A DNA stretch of 64,000 nt from Meandrina meandrites (taxonomy: Eukaryota > Cnidaria > Anthozoa > Scleractinia > Meandrinidae). This document shows, piece after piece, positions 33,677 through 45,831 of the stretch. Position 1 is the first letter of the stretch. Every line of letters begins with the position of its first letter. The position numbers and the translations under genes were made by a program. Below the pieces are notes generated by a model. The model was not told where the DNA came from, searched no databases, and saw only the letters and a list, made by a program, of their open reading frames with translations. The stretch is from contig OY855915.1 of assembly GCA_963693305.1 (NCBI GenBank), positions 10,900,340 to 10,964,339 of the forward strand. Direction: 5' to 3'.

Positions 33677-35108
33677 CAGGGGTGGATCCAGAGTAGTTCA
33701 AGTGATTTGCAGAAATCACTCAAATGTTTCCAAATATTTGCGTTTTTTAGTTCTCAGGTTCGTTATGTAGTTCAAAAAATTAATTATCCTTCTTGTTTTA
33801 TTGTTTATTATAAAATAAAACAAAGAAAAACGCGTCGTATCTCGTTATTCCGTTGATTAAACAGCAAATCCAGCCCTTCCCGATCGAATTCGACGAGTCT
33901 CGCTCGCACGCTTTCGTCCTTTGTCGATACTTCCAGATCAACGCGAAAAAATTCGTAGGCACGACTGGAAAAAAATTGTACGCAGTGGGTGGGACTGGGG
34001 GGTATATGGATCTTTTCACAAATCACTCAAAACCATGTCCGATTGGTCAGAAACACTCGCATTGTCTTGCGAACTACTCAAACTCCGTTGGAATTGGCTA
34101 TCCAGGCCGCAAACTACCGTGCAAACTAGTGACAATCGTATATAAAGGGAAGCCTCTCCCCGAAAGTCCTTCGTTTGTTCATGTTCCGACAAGAGTTCAT
34201 GGTAACTTGCTATGGAGGAAGACAGGATTTCAGAGATTTCAATTCATAAACCATGATTCGAGGCGATCCCAGTTTGAAAGAGGATTGGCTCAGTACGATG
34301 TTGGCTTGGTTTTCAAGGAAGTCATAACATATTCGGACCAGGATAAGCTCAAGTTCATAGAGAATATAATGTGTGGAACCAGGTGAGCTATTTGACTTCC
34401 CAGCGTCAGTTGAATATTCGAATCAAACTGTCATTTTGTGTAGAGCTGGCCGCTGAAACGATTCCCCTGGCTAGCATACTCTAAATATCTTGATGGTGCA
34501 TTTTGTTTATCGTATGTTTCATTTGAGGTCCATTGCGGGCGAAATACGAATAAACTTCTCAGACAAATTGTACAAGTATTATATCCACAGTCTCACATTT
34601 TCGACGTCCGCCAGTGGGAAATGTTAGTTGCATAATTTAGCAGTGTTTCTGTGTGATTGCAATTGCGAATTTTCTCTTTGGACCGGAGCAACTATAATTT
34701 TACGGGTTATTTTAATGGATTTACGTATAGGAAACAAGTTAAATATTTACGCAAGGCTTTACTGAGTTGTAGCATATGCGTGACATATTTCTGTTGACAT
34801 ATGCGTGACATATTTTATATTTTTGGGGATCTCAGATTAAGTACTAAATTGAGTTCCAAAATAATTTGGGCTGTAAAGGGTTAAGAAATAGGAATGATTT
34901 TTTGTACAGAATCATGCTTTCTGTGGAGGTGCCGTTAATGTGTCTGTATAGCTTAAAGTACTCTCAGAAATATACAGCAAAATTGAATTCTGAGGACACT
35001 AAATTTCAAATTTTCCTGAGGAAGCATGCCCCCCCCCCCCCCCCCCCCCGCCCCCTTTTTAGTTAAGTTGGTGCAAATCACTCATCTAAAATCCTGGATC
35101 CACCCCTG
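33677..35108. mobile_element. 1.4-kb hAT-like TIR element, ends CAGGGGTGGATCCAG
   Basis: The left end CAGGGGTGGATCCAG and right end CTGGATCCACCCCTG are perfect inverses, and AAATCACTC repeats occur near both ends. CAGGGG termini are typical of hAT, but the 8-bp flanks (tgtattag / cattggag) do not match clearly, so the assignment is tentative. It contains a C-run near 35031-35055 and a 177-codon ORF at 33853-34386. It appears to be inserted in older Harbinger-derived sequence. Confidence 0.6.
33853..34386 (+). other. 177-codon ORF within the hAT-like element
   Basis: This is the longest open frame in the window. It contains DESRSHAFVLCRYFQINAKK, CPIGQKHSHC and RVHGNLLWRKTGFQRFQFI. It has no ATG at its 5' limit (it opens at ATT) and no recognisable domain. 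There are overlapping open frames on the minus strand (33798-34026). It could be captured or cargo coding sequence, an exon in disguise, or chance. Codon-level evidence would be needed. Confidence 0.25.
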
Positions 35109-35211
35109 CATTGGAGCAGTTTTATTAGATGAAATTTTTGTACATTTTTTAAATGGAATGATTGAGGCAATTAGGAAAGAGTGTTTGATTTATGAACTTG
35201 CAGCGAACGCA

Positions 35212-35512
35212 AATTCTTAGTGGTCCAACAGGCAATATAAATGGAACAGAAATAAGGCCCCTTTTAGCTGGCGACAGTGCCTATTCACTAACGAACTGGC
35301 TAGTGAAACCCTAGCCGGAAAGAGGACGCCTGACTCGGGAGCAGAGAAAGTTTAAAACCTAAAGTTCGGTGCGCTACGATCTGTAGTGGAACGAGCATTT
35401 GGCATGTTGAAAGTTCGTTGGAGAATTGCGTTGAAAAAGGTTGGAGAAAAAACGAGCATCCTAAAAAAAGACTATGATTGCTACGTGAGTTTTGCACAAC
35501 AATTGTATGTAG
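35212..35512 (+). pseudogene. PIF/Harbinger transposase (DDE_Tnp_4) C-terminal remnant
   Basis: The first frame encodes ILSGPTGNINGTEIRPLLAG then DSAYSLTNWLVKP, which is the family's GDSAYPL-PWLMKP block containing a catalytic Asp. After two stops and a frameshift it continues ALRSVVERAFGMLKVRWRI, the highly conserved VERAFG-LK-RWR block containing the catalytic Glu. It then runs to VLHN-C-, matching the usual IACCVLHNIC end. Several stops and frameshifts make it clearly dead. It converges on the minus-strand Myb-like gene at 35552, the usual two-gene layout of Harbinger transposons. Confidence 0.85.
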
Positions 35513-35551
35513 CGTTTCAATAACAGAAGATAAACGATTAGATAAAGACAA

Positions 35552-36482
35552 TTATTTTGATGCTAAATCTTTAAAAATGTCAACTATGGCGTTTGTTTGT
35601 TCCATTTGCCTGCTCTGGGCGTCACGGAACATTTCAGCTAATCGTTCAAATCTTGCGTTGTCCTGTTCCATACTTCACACATTTCAATAAAAGAACTCTG
35701 CATGCCAGTCTGGAGTCGTACTTTCTCGCCTTTCTTTACTCAGGATGTTGAAATAGGGGAAGCCTTCTTTAATTTTCTGAATTCCATCTTCTCCAGTCGA
35801 GCGAGATCGCTGCTTGAACTCGTACTCTAGATTCTGCTGCCGTTTCTTCACCTGCTGTAGCATTCTCTGGCTTTCTGGACACCTTTCTTTATACGAAGAA
35901 TAGATATCGTTCCAGATTTTTATTTTTTTCTTTGTGAAACTCCCCACAGCTTACTGAATTTGGGGGCCCACGCTTCAAGAAGTTCATGCGTTTCTTTCTC
36001 AGTCCTGTCAGCAGACTTAAAGGGGCTAGGTCACGGTATTTTAGGTAATTCTATTTATTTTCGTTAATTAAGAGTTCTAAACTTCAAATTGGCAGAGCAA
36101 AAGTCTTTTATTGGCAAAATCATGGCCACATAACAAACAAGGATGATTTTCGAGCATTGTAAATGACACTTTCATACAAATTGAGAGAAACTTGAAAAAT
36201 ATCGGGCCGACGTTTTTCAAGTTTACCTGAACGCAATCGTTTTAATCTTCTCGAATTTTGCCCATCCATGCCCCTTTTTGGCCTTTCTGTGTTTCTTTTG
36301 AGTTCTTCTACAGTTTTAAGCCGTTATTGTGATATTTCAGTTAATTTTATGACAAGTTGGTCACTGCCGAAATTGCCTAAAATTGCGTGACATAGCCCCT
36401 TTAACGCGAGGTTTTTTCGTTTTGTGTTTGCCGTAGCAAGTACTTCGACATCACTTGCAACTAAAGACTGAGGCGATGGCAT
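35552..36482 (-). pseudogene. Harbinger-associated Myb/SANT-like (trihelix) gene, broken and interrupted by a MITE
   Basis: On the minus strand, ATG 36480-36482 starts MPSPQSLVASDVEVLATANT and a basic stretch. The frame is then split by a 380-bp MITE (36021-36400) and resumes as SADRTEKETHELLEAWAPKF, SKLWGVS. After a frameshift in an A-run comes KIWNDIYSSYKERCP. After another shift comes a C-terminal helix, MEQTNAIVDIFKDLASK, with a stop at 35552. The Trp-spaced helices and position opposite the transposase match the DNA-binding accessory protein of PIF/Harbinger elements, which assists transposase nuclear import and end recognition. It is inactive through at least three lesions. Confidence 0.75.
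36021..36400. mobile_element. 380-bp TTAA MITE, ends AGGGGCTAGGTCACG
   Basis: TTAA flanks it at 36017-36020 and 36401-36404. The ends AGGGGCTAGGTCACGGTATT and the reverse complement of AGGGGCTATGTCACGCAATT form an imperfect TIR of about 30 bp, including TTTTAGG. It inserted into the coding sequence of the Harbinger Myb-like gene, and excising it with one TTAA restores the reading direction across the site. The superfamily is probably piggyBac-like by target choice. Confidence 0.75.
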
Positions 36483-37029
36483 GCTTCTTCCCAGTAGAAT
36501 TGGTGATCATCGACAAATGTTTATCAGTACGCTGAGATAAAATCATTTTAAGTCGGCTGCATTAGGGGGCTAAAAAAGCCTTAAGCTTGACTTATCTTAC
36601 AAACATCTCAAAAGTTAAAGGGTAACTCTTAGCTAGAAAACTATATTTCAGTAAAAGCTTCCGAATGTTTCCAAAATTACACAGGAAGCAAAAAATTTGA
36701 ATTCAGAAGCTTTTTTACCGGTTAATTTTAACGTAAAACTTCGTATTTTACCGCTTTTGTGACATTTCGCCATGAATGCTTCGATTATGATCACGAGATG
36801 TGATACGTCACAGGTGTGGAACCGCAACAAGTCACGAACATGGCTGACTCAAATTTTTGACCATTTTCCGAAGATTTCAGAACATTCTTCGAAACTTGGT
36901 CATACCAACCTTTCATAACATTTTACCGAAAATTACCGAGGAATAAAGGCGATTTGACGAGCCTACCTATGTCGTATATCACTCAAAAGAAGAGCAATAA
37001 ATTCCAATGATTCTTTCTACATCTTTCGG
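36405..37029. other. Harbinger 5' flank and junction into duplication copy B
   Basis: From 36483 to about 36848 no feature is assignable. From about 36850 the sequence matches the unit at 24441-24603 (tttttgaccattttc, cattttaccgaaaattaccg). It then jumps at 37029-37030 to the sequence found at 21567, which is the left boundary of copy B. The junction is therefore a three-part join: unknown sequence, unit fragment, copy B. Confidence 0.5.
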
Positions 37030-37403
37030 TCACTGAAATTTGACAAACAGTTCGCACATCCGAGGATGTTGGGCTTCTAAAGTTCTTGGCCGTGTTCTAT
37101 GTACCGATTGGAATGCGTTTGAGTAAATGTCCTATATAAGAATAAATTTAATGAAATCTTTTGAGGTTTAAATCGTCTGAAAATTAACAACGTCTACGGT
37201 CATCCTTTAAATGCACATGGAAGTGACAAATAGGGAAAATCAGTACCAAAAGGATGTTCAACAGTAACCAACTTCATGAAGAACTTCTTTCTCAGGGAAT
37301 TACTGATTTGTAGCCACTACTAGTGAAGACCAATCCATGTAAAGCACTTCATTTATAACAAAACGTCAACTTTAATTCTATTATTGCTTTGCGCATTTTC
37401 TAG

Positions 37404-37541
37404 GAAAACGAGGTCTGAATGACCCCGATGTTTCATTTGGTTCAAACACGCAGCACGGCGCAGGCAGTGGCATAAATCAAGCAGGCGGAAACATCAGGCA
37501 AGGGCATACCGTTAATTATGGATATCGCCGTCCATATTATG
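37404..37541 (+). CDS. Repeat exon R1' (duplicate of R1)
   Basis: The encoded module is identical to R1 (Gly after GKR, HGAGSG, NIRQG). Acceptor, donor and the GEYWG read-through terminus are preserved. It is the first repeat exon after the Harbinger interval, about 6 kb downstream of R7. Confidence 0.8.
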
Positions 37542-38342
37542 GTGAGTATTGGGGATAAGGAAAATGAAATATAAAATAATACATGTGTGCGCGGAGATTA
37601 TGTACTTACTGAATGATTATTGAGGGATACGCTCCTGACACGGAACGTTTTTCATCTGGTTTTCCAAGGAAATTGCGCGCGGGTCCGTACGGGTCATATA
37701 TTAAATAAAATTTCTCTTTGAGTGTTCAACTCAAAATTTCTCAAGTAAGAGCTAAGAGCGATTCAGATATAAACTTTATTACGATATTAGGGAAATTACC
37801 GAAAATTTCCGAAGATTACTGAAGATTTGATTAGCCTTTCTACGCCGTATAGCACTCAAGAGGGGAGCAATAAATTCCAATTAACAACGTTTAGGGTCAG
37901 CGCCAAAATGCACAAAGTTTACAAACAGGACAAATCAGTGCCAAAAAGATGTTCCATCGTAACCCACTTCATGAAGAACTTATTTCACAGTGAATAACTA
38001 ATTTCAGCTGCTACTAATGAATAAAATAAAATTATAAAGCAGTTCATTTTTAAGAAATAAAAAAGCGTCTTTGACTGCGGATAGCTAGGATGGAAATGGT
38101 TTAGAATTTGAAAAATTGAGGCCGGCTAAAGTTTTGAAGTTGTCTCCTCGCGTCTTCAAAAAAATGATATATAGCGATGATGGTTTGATTCCTCTTACCC
38201 AAAATAAGGTTATATCTTCCTTTAGATATTCAGCATTAATGCTTTACATGGATGAAGTGTCCGACCGTTACTTTCAGAACTGCATAGATCGAAAACCCGT
38301 GAAATTCCCATGACGTAGATCCTTTAACTTGCGGATTTTTCC

Positions 38343-38505
38343 GAAAAATGGGCGTCTGAATGACCCCCAGTCATTTCCTTCGAACACGCAGCACGGCGGA
38401 CGTAATGCCATCAATCAAGCGGAAATAACAATGGTCGAGATTATGTTCATATTGGAGCTAGGCAGAGGATTTGCCTGATTTGGGCCATTTGGTGAATATT
38501 GGTGA
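38343..38505 (+). pseudogene. Degenerate repeat exon R2' (duplicate of R2)
   Basis: Same lost acceptor, extra base and frame breaks as the copy at 22890, with one further difference in the Gly-rich tail (ggcagagg against ggcggagg). It is not expected to contribute to protein. Confidence 0.7.
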
Positions 38506-39038
38506 TAGGGAAAATTATATATAAAATAACTTAATTAATGAGTGGGAGGTCGGGAACCAGATATGTTTAAGTCGGAGTAGGTAGGTTTCTTCACGGCTTT
38601 TATTGCTATTGTTATTGTTTATCATTTGCCGAGTTTGAACATGTTTTATTTTCAATTTCAGCGCACGCAAGCTACATTGGTTTGTTGATACTACATTCTG
38701 TTCTCGAAATAATCTTAACTATCGCTCATTTTGAATTCAAAGCTGTGAAATCAATAGCGTGGCAGTCGCCATGCGGTACGCTTTTCTACTAAAATTGGCT
38801 TTTCTTGACTTTTTCCGGCCCAATCAGGTCGAGGCGAACGGCCCTCATACGGAATCTTTTTCGTGAGGTGTTCCAAGCAAATTGCGTGCGGGACAGTACG
38901 GGTCATAAAATAAATAAAATTTCACTTTGAGTGGTTAACTCAAAATCTCACAAGGGAACAAGTCAGATATTAAGTGTAACACAAAAAGAGAAAATTCATA
39001 CCTACAAGCGGCTATGTATTATTTTGTATATTTTCCAG

Positions 39039-39182
39039 GAAAACGGCGTCTGAATGACCGCAATAATTTTGGTTCAAACGTGCAGCACGGTGGACGCAAT
39101 GCCATCAATCAAGCAGGCGGACACATCATTGGTGGACATAATGTTAATATTGGAGGCGGTGGATTTACTGGTTTTGGATTCA
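39039..39182 (+). CDS. Repeat exon R3' (duplicate of R3)
   Basis: The coding sequence and the GTAAGA donor match R3 exactly. The CACTACC-ended MITE (39189-39327) follows, and the old GEYWG terminus lies beyond it near 39345-39361. The same uncertainty about splicing applies as for R3. Confidence 0.6.
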
Positions 39183-39188
39183 GTAAGA

Positions 39189-39327
39189 CACTACCCCTCT
39201 GAAACCTCTATTTTCATTCGCCCGCTGTAAACACTACCTCTATTGTTATTCAGGGATAGGGGCATTGTTATAGCCTGTTATGTATTGTTTTAGGAACCAA
39301 TGAAATAACTCGTTCCGAGAGGTAGTG
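39189..39327. mobile_element. CACTACC-ended MITE, copy B
   Basis: The duplicate of the element at 23736-23874, at the same position next to R3'. Confidence 0.55.
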
Positions 39328-41607
39328 GGCGATCCTTTGGATTTGGTGAATATTGGGGATAAGGAAAATTAAATATAAAAAAACTTAATTACTGAGTGGG
39401 AGGGCCGGAAACCAGATACGTTTATGTCCGCGTGATTGATTTCAACCAGCGATAGTTAAGATTTTTTCCGAGAGCAGAATCTAGAAACCAATGTAGCCGT
39501 TGCATGCGATAAAATTGAAAATAAAACATGTTCAAACTCGGCAAATGATAAAGAATAAGAACAGCAATAAAAGTCGTCAAAAGAACTACCGGAAGTCGCC
39601 ATGTCGTAGGCCTTTCTAGTCGGGCTATTCACGGCTTTTTCCGGCCCTATCAGTTCGAGGCTTACGGCCCTCATACGGCAACTTTTTGATTTGGCTTTCT
39701 AACCAAATTGCCCGAGGAACCGTACGGGTCGTAAAATTAAAATTTCACTTTGAGTCTTCCACTCAAAATCTCACAAGTGAGAGCAGCGAACGAGTAAATG
39801 AACAAGAGAAGAGAAATTTCATATCTACAACCGACTATATATTACTTTGTGTATTTTGTAAAACATACTTATATACATGCGAAGTTTTTGACCATTTTCT
39901 GAAGATTTCAGAAGATTCTTCGAAACTTGGTCATACCAACCTTTCATAACATTTTACTCAAAATTACCGAGGAATAAAGACGATTTGACGAGCCTACCTA
40001 TGTCGTATATCACTCAAGAGAAGAGCAATAAATTCCAATGATTCTTTCTTCATCTTTCGCCTTACTCAGAAGTGTCTCACCTCCCCTGAAAACAAGAACA
40101 ACATTCTGATGAAATCGTGCCTTAGATTATTTAAACAACAAAACGAAAGAGCACAGTCGTTCAGAGAACTTTGACAAAAATGTTCACACATCCTGTGATT
40201 ACTCCAATGATTCTTTCTTAACTGGTCGCCTTCCTTGACACTGTCTCACTGCTGTACAAAACAAGTAGAACATTTCCGATGAAATGTCCAAGTATGTAGT
40301 TGTTTTTTACGGCATTTATTGCTGCTGTTATTCTTTATCATTTGCCGAGTTTGAACATGTTTTATTTTCAATTTCATCGCATACAACTGGCTACATTGGT
40401 TTCTAAATACTACATTCTGCTCTCGGAATAATCTTAACTATCGCTCATTTTGAATTCAAAGCTGTGAAATCAATCACGCGGAAGTCGCGATACCGGACGC
40501 TTTTCTAGTCTGGCTTTTCACGGCTTTTTTCGGCCCTATCAGGTCGAGGAGTACGGCCCTCATACGGAATCTTTTTCATATGGTTTTCCAAGCAAATTGC
40601 GTGTGGGACCGTACGGGTCATAAAGTAAATAAAATTTCCCTTTGAATGATCAACTCAAAATCTTACAAGTGAGCGCAGCGAACGAGTCAGATATTAAGTT
40701 GAACACGAGAGGAGAAATGTTCATACCTAAAAGCGACTATATATTATTCTGTATATTTTGTAAACATACTTGTATACCTGCGAAGTTTTTTACCATTTCC
40801 CGAAAATTTCAAAAGATTCTTCGTAACTTAGTCATACCAACCTTTCATAACATTTTACCGAAAATAACCGAGGAATAAGGAAGATTTGACGAGCCTTTCT
40901 TTGTCGGCGTAAATCACTCAAGAGAACAGCAATAAGTTCCAATATTTTTTTCTTCGTCTCTCGCCTTACTCCGTAGTGTCTCAATTCACCTGAAAACAAG
41001 TCGAATATTCGGATGAAATTGTTCCTTAAAAAAGATTATTTAAACAACAAAACGAAAGAGCACAATCGTTCAGAGAAATTTGACAAAAATGTTCAAACAT
41101 CCGGGCAAAACTCCAATGATTCTTTCTTTATCTCTCGCCTTCCTTGACACTGTCTCACTTCTGTACAAAACAAGTAGAACATTTCCGATAAAATCGTGCT
41201 GTATGAAAGATCATTTGGACAACAAGAAAAAGAGCAGAGTCGAAGTCGTTCAGCGAAATTTGACAAGAAATCCGCACATCCGGGGTATCGAGCTTCTATA
41301 GTTTCGAGCCGTGTTCAATTACTATCTTATCTTCAAAACTGAAAAAAATATATTACTATAATTTTAATCAAGTCTTTTGAGGTTTAAATCGCCATAGCAT
41401 TAACGTCGTTTAGGCTCTGTCAGCGCTAAATTGCACAAACTGTTTACAAATAGGGCCAAAGGATGTACAACAGTACCCAGCTTCTTCAACGACTCAATTC
41501 ACAAGAAAAAGCTTATTAATTTAGTCGCTACTAGAAAAGACCATGCAAAGCATTTGTTTATAATAAAATGCCACTTTTAATTCTATTTTAATTTGTGCTT
41601 TTTCTAG

Positions 41608-41745
41608 GAAAACGAAGTCTGAATGACCCCGATGTTTCATTTGGTTCCAATACGCAGCACGGCGCAAAGAGTGGCATAAATCAAGCAGGGGGAAACATCA
41701 ATCAAGGGCATACCGTTAATTATGGATATCGCCGTCCATATTATG
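41608..41745 (+). CDS. Repeat exon R4' (duplicate of R4)
   Basis: Same protein as R4 (Ser after GKR, HGAKSG, NINQG). A single change in the donor-side intron turns the read-through codon TGG into TAG, so a terminal form here would end GEY. The GTGAGT donor is unaffected. Confidence 0.8.
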
Positions 41746-42877
41746 GTGAGTATTAGGGATAAGGAAAATGGAACATAAAATAACACATGGGTGTGCGGAG
41801 ATTGTGTACTTATTGGAAACTGGGAGGGCCGTAAACCAGGATACGTTTATGTCCGAGTATGTAGTTGTTTTTTTACGGCATTTATTGCTGTTGTTATTCT
41901 TTATCATTAGCCGAGTTTAAACATGTTTTATTTTCAATCATACCGGTGGAATATTTATCATATGGTTTTCCAACGAAATTGTTCACGGGACCGTAAGGGT
42001 CATTAATAAATTAAATTTCTCCTTGAGTGTTCAACTCAAAATCTTACAAAGGAGCGCAGCGAACGAGTCAGATATTAAGTTGTACACGACAGGAGAAATT
42101 TCATACCTACAAGCGATAATATTACTTTGTATATTTTGTAAACATACTTGTGTACATACGAAGTTTTTGACCATTTTCCGAAGATTTCCGTAGATTATTC
42201 GAAACCTGGTCATAACAACCCCGTCCTTTAATAACATTTTGCGGAAAACAACCGAGGAATAAGGAAGGTTTGATGAGCCTTTCTTTGTCGCATATCACTC
42301 AAGAGAAAAGCAATAAGTTCCAATGATTCTTTCTTCGTCTCTCGCCTTACTCAGTAGTGTCTCACTTTTCCTGAAAACAGGTAGAACATTCTGATGAAAT
42401 CATGCCTTAAAAAGGATAATTTAAATAACAAAACTAAGGAGCACAGTCGTTCAGAGAAATTTGACAAAAATGTTCACACATCTGGGCAAAACTCCAATGA
42501 TTCTTTCTTTATCTGTCGCCTTCCTTGATACAGTCTCACTTCTGTACAAAACAAGTAGAACACTTCCGATGAAATCGTGCTGTATAAGAGATCACTTAGA
42601 CAACAAGAAAATAACAGAGGCGAAGTCGTTCAACGAAATTTGACAAGCAATACGCATATCCGGGGTATCGGGTTTCTATAGTTTCTAGCCGTGTTCTATT
42701 ACTATCTTATCTTCAAAACTGAAAAAATATATATTTCTATAATTTTAATAAAATCTTCTGGGTTTAAATCGTCAGAGCATTAACGTCGTTTAGGCTCTGT
42801 CAAAGCTAAATTGCACAAACTGTTTACAAATAGGGCCAAAGGATGTACAACAGTACCCAGCTTCTTCAACGACTTAA

Positions 42878-44692
42878 GGTGGCTCGACTGGGTTTTTTAG
42901 GGGCAACACCGCTCAAGTTTGAGAACTAACCAGACTGTCATTAACAATGCCATCGAAAAACGATCACCACAGCTGAATTAGGTAAAGATGAAAATTTGTT
43001 ATGATCAGTGTTATTTTGACATCGGAGTTGTCATAGCAACGTCATGACGTCATCACGTTTATCAATTTCGTTCGTATTGCTCGGCACCAGGAGATTTTTT
43101 CGGAAATCGCTCAAGGGAGCATGTACCTCCTATACCTGCCTCAACGTTGGCAAAGTTTGAACAAATTCTGTGAGAGCGTTATCGAAATTTTTGGGGATGA
43201 AGTTTCGAGGGTTATAAATACAGCAAAAAACATACTATTGAGATAATAGGGTAATATCTGAAGAAAACCTCTCTCTTTGGGGATGCAGTTTCATCTCATA
43301 GTAGTTTGATGCCATTTAAAATTGTGTATACAAAATTATGGGGATCGCCACGACCGATTGCGAAAAAACGCATTTGATGAGCGTGCATTCAGGTGCTCTT
43401 GTTGCCACTTTTGTAAATAATTTGGTCTACACCTACAAATGTGATAATTATTTGGAAACCACTCGATGAATTTTTTTAAAAACTTGTCAATCTCGAGGTT
43501 TGTCATCAGTTTATATGGCCTGCAAGTTTCAAGGTCATTGAAAACACGTAAGGCAATAAAATCGGGGCTCCAATGTACTACTTTTTTCTCCCAGATTTTG
43601 TGTTTACAAGTGAGTGTCCTCATTATTCACGGGCATTGTATTCAACTTTCATTTTCACGCGCACAACTCAGCAAAAAATTCATTTGCATTTTATCAGTGA
43701 GTTTAGACTTTTTTCCTGATCTGTTGTTCTACACAAAAATAGCTTTTCGTTTCCCGGAGAAAGAGACCCTCGGCATTGCTGTATTACAGTCTAACGGCGT
43801 AACAAATATTATTACAGTTTTCAAGTCATATAAGCATGTTTCCCGAACATTTTTAGAAAGCAGTTGAGCGTTCTGTTTAATGCAAACGAATTTTTTGCTG
43901 AGTTGTGCACGTGGACATGAAAGTAAAAAACAATACACGTGAATAATGAGGACACTCACTTGTAAACACAAAATCTGCGAGAGAAAAGTAGTACATTGGA
44001 GCCCCGATTTTATTGTCTTAAATGTTTTCAATGACCTTGAAACTTGCAAGCCATATAAACTGATGACAAACCTCGAGATTGACAAGTTTTTAAAAAAATT
44101 CATCGAGTGGTTTCCAAATAATTATCACATTTGTAGGTGTAGACCAAATTATTTACAAAAGTGGCAACAAGAGCACCTGAATGCACGCTCATCAAATGCG
44201 TTTTTTCGCAATCGGTCGTGGCGATCCCCATAATTTTGTATACACAATTTTAAATGGCATCAAACTACTATGAGATGAAACTGCATCCCCAAAGAGAGAG
44301 GTTTTCTTCAGATATTACCCTATTATCTCAATAGTATGTTTTTTGCTGTATTTATAACCCTCGAAACTTCATCCCCAAAAATTTCGATAACGCTCTCACA
44401 GAATTTGTTCAAACTTTGCCAACGTTGAGGCAGGTATAGGAGGTACATGCTCCCTTGAGCGATTTCCGAAAAAATCTCCTGGTGCCGAGCAATACGAACG
44501 AAATTGATAAACGTGATGACGTCATGACGTTGCTATGACAACTCCGATGTCGAAATAACACTGGTCATAACAAATTTTCATCTTTACCTAATTCAGCTGT
44601 GGTGATCGTTTTTCGATGGCATTGTTAATGACAGTCTGGTTAGTTCTCAAACTTGAGCGGTGTTGCCCCTAAAAAAACCCAGTCGAGCCACC
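42878..44692. mobile_element. 1.8-kb TTAA-flanked palindromic element (copy B)
   Basis: The collinear counterpart of 27426-29240, with TTAA at 42874-42877 and 44693-44696 and only scattered substitutions. Its presence in both copies dates the insertion before the segmental duplication. Confidence 0.85.
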
Positions 44693-44806
44693 TTAATTCA
44701 CAAGAAAAAGCTTATTAATTTAGTCGCTACTAGTAAACACCATGCAAAGCATTTGTTTATAATAAAATGCCACTTTTAATTCTATTTTAATTTGTGCTTT
44801 TTCTAG

Positions 44807-44944
44807 GAAAACGAAATCTGAATGACCCCGATGTTTCATTTGGTTCGAATACGCAGCACGGCGCAAACAGTGGCATAAATCAAGCAGGGGGAAACATCAA
44901 TCAAGGGCATACCGTTAATTATGGATATCGCCGTCCATATTATG
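44807..44944 (+). CDS. Repeat exon R5' (duplicate of R5)
   Basis: Identical module to R5, with the same truncated downstream intron and read-through ending YHSREQQ. It lies 115 nt downstream of the palindromic element, so its acceptor would sit beside a very long pre-mRNA hairpin. Confidence 0.8.
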
Positions 44945-45514
44945 GTGAGTATATCGTATATCACTCAAGAGAACAGCAATAAATTCCAATGATTCTTTCT
45001 TCATCTCTCGCTTTGCTCAGTAGTGTCTCACTTCACCTGAAAACAGGTAGAACATTCTCATGAAATCGTGCTGTAAAAAAAGATCAATGTGCTGTATAAG
45101 AGATCATTTAGACAACAAAAGAAAGAGCAGAGGCGAAGTCGTTCAACGAAATTTGACAAGCAATGCGCACATCTGGGGTATCGGGCTTCTATATCGATTC
45201 TATAGTTTCTAGCCGTGTTCAATTACTATCTTATCTTCAAAACTGAAAAAATATATATATTACTATAATTTTAATAAAATCTTCTGAGGTTTAAATCGTC
45301 AGAGCATTAACGTCGTTTAGGCTCTGTCAAAGCTAAATTGCACAAACTGTTTACAAATAGGGCCAAAGGATGTACAACAGTACCCAGCTTCTTCAACGAC
45401 TCAATTCACAAGAAATAGCTTATTAATTTAGTCGCTACTAGTAAACACCATGCAAAGCATTTGTTTATAATAAAATGCCACTTTTAATTCTATTTTAATT
45501 TGTGCTTTTTCTAG

Positions 45515-45652
45515 GAAAACGAAATCTGAATGACCCCGATGTTTCATTTGGTTCCAATACGCAGCACGGCGCAAACAGTGGCATAAATCAAGCAGGGGGA
45601 AACATCAATCAAGGGCATACCGTTAATTATGGATATCGCCGTCCATATTATG
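45515..45652 (+). CDS. Repeat exon R6' (mosaic of R5/R6 and R7)
   Basis: An intact module. Its first variable codon is Asn after GKR, as in R5 and R6, while ggttcc and NINQG match R7. The upstream intron is R7-like at aagaaatagc but R5-like at agtaaacaccatgc. This patchwork, together with the missing 1.24 kb, indicates an unequal crossover or conversion tract through the exon. The read-through terminus is GEYWG. Confidence 0.8.
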
Positions 45653-45831
45653 GTGAGTATTGGGGATAAGGAAAATGAAATATAAAATAACACATGGGTG
45701 TGCGGAAATTGTGCACTTATTGACAAACTGGGGAGGGCCGTAAACCAGGATACGTTTATGTCCGAGTATGTAGTTGTTTTTTTTTACGGCATTTATTGCT
45801 GTTGTTATTCTTTATCATTTACCGAGTTTAA

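Noticed and set aside
33798..34026. Minus-strand frames opposite the 177-codon ORF
   Set aside because: They overlap the longer plus-strand frame, use no conserved motif, and one begins in a region likely to be transposon end.
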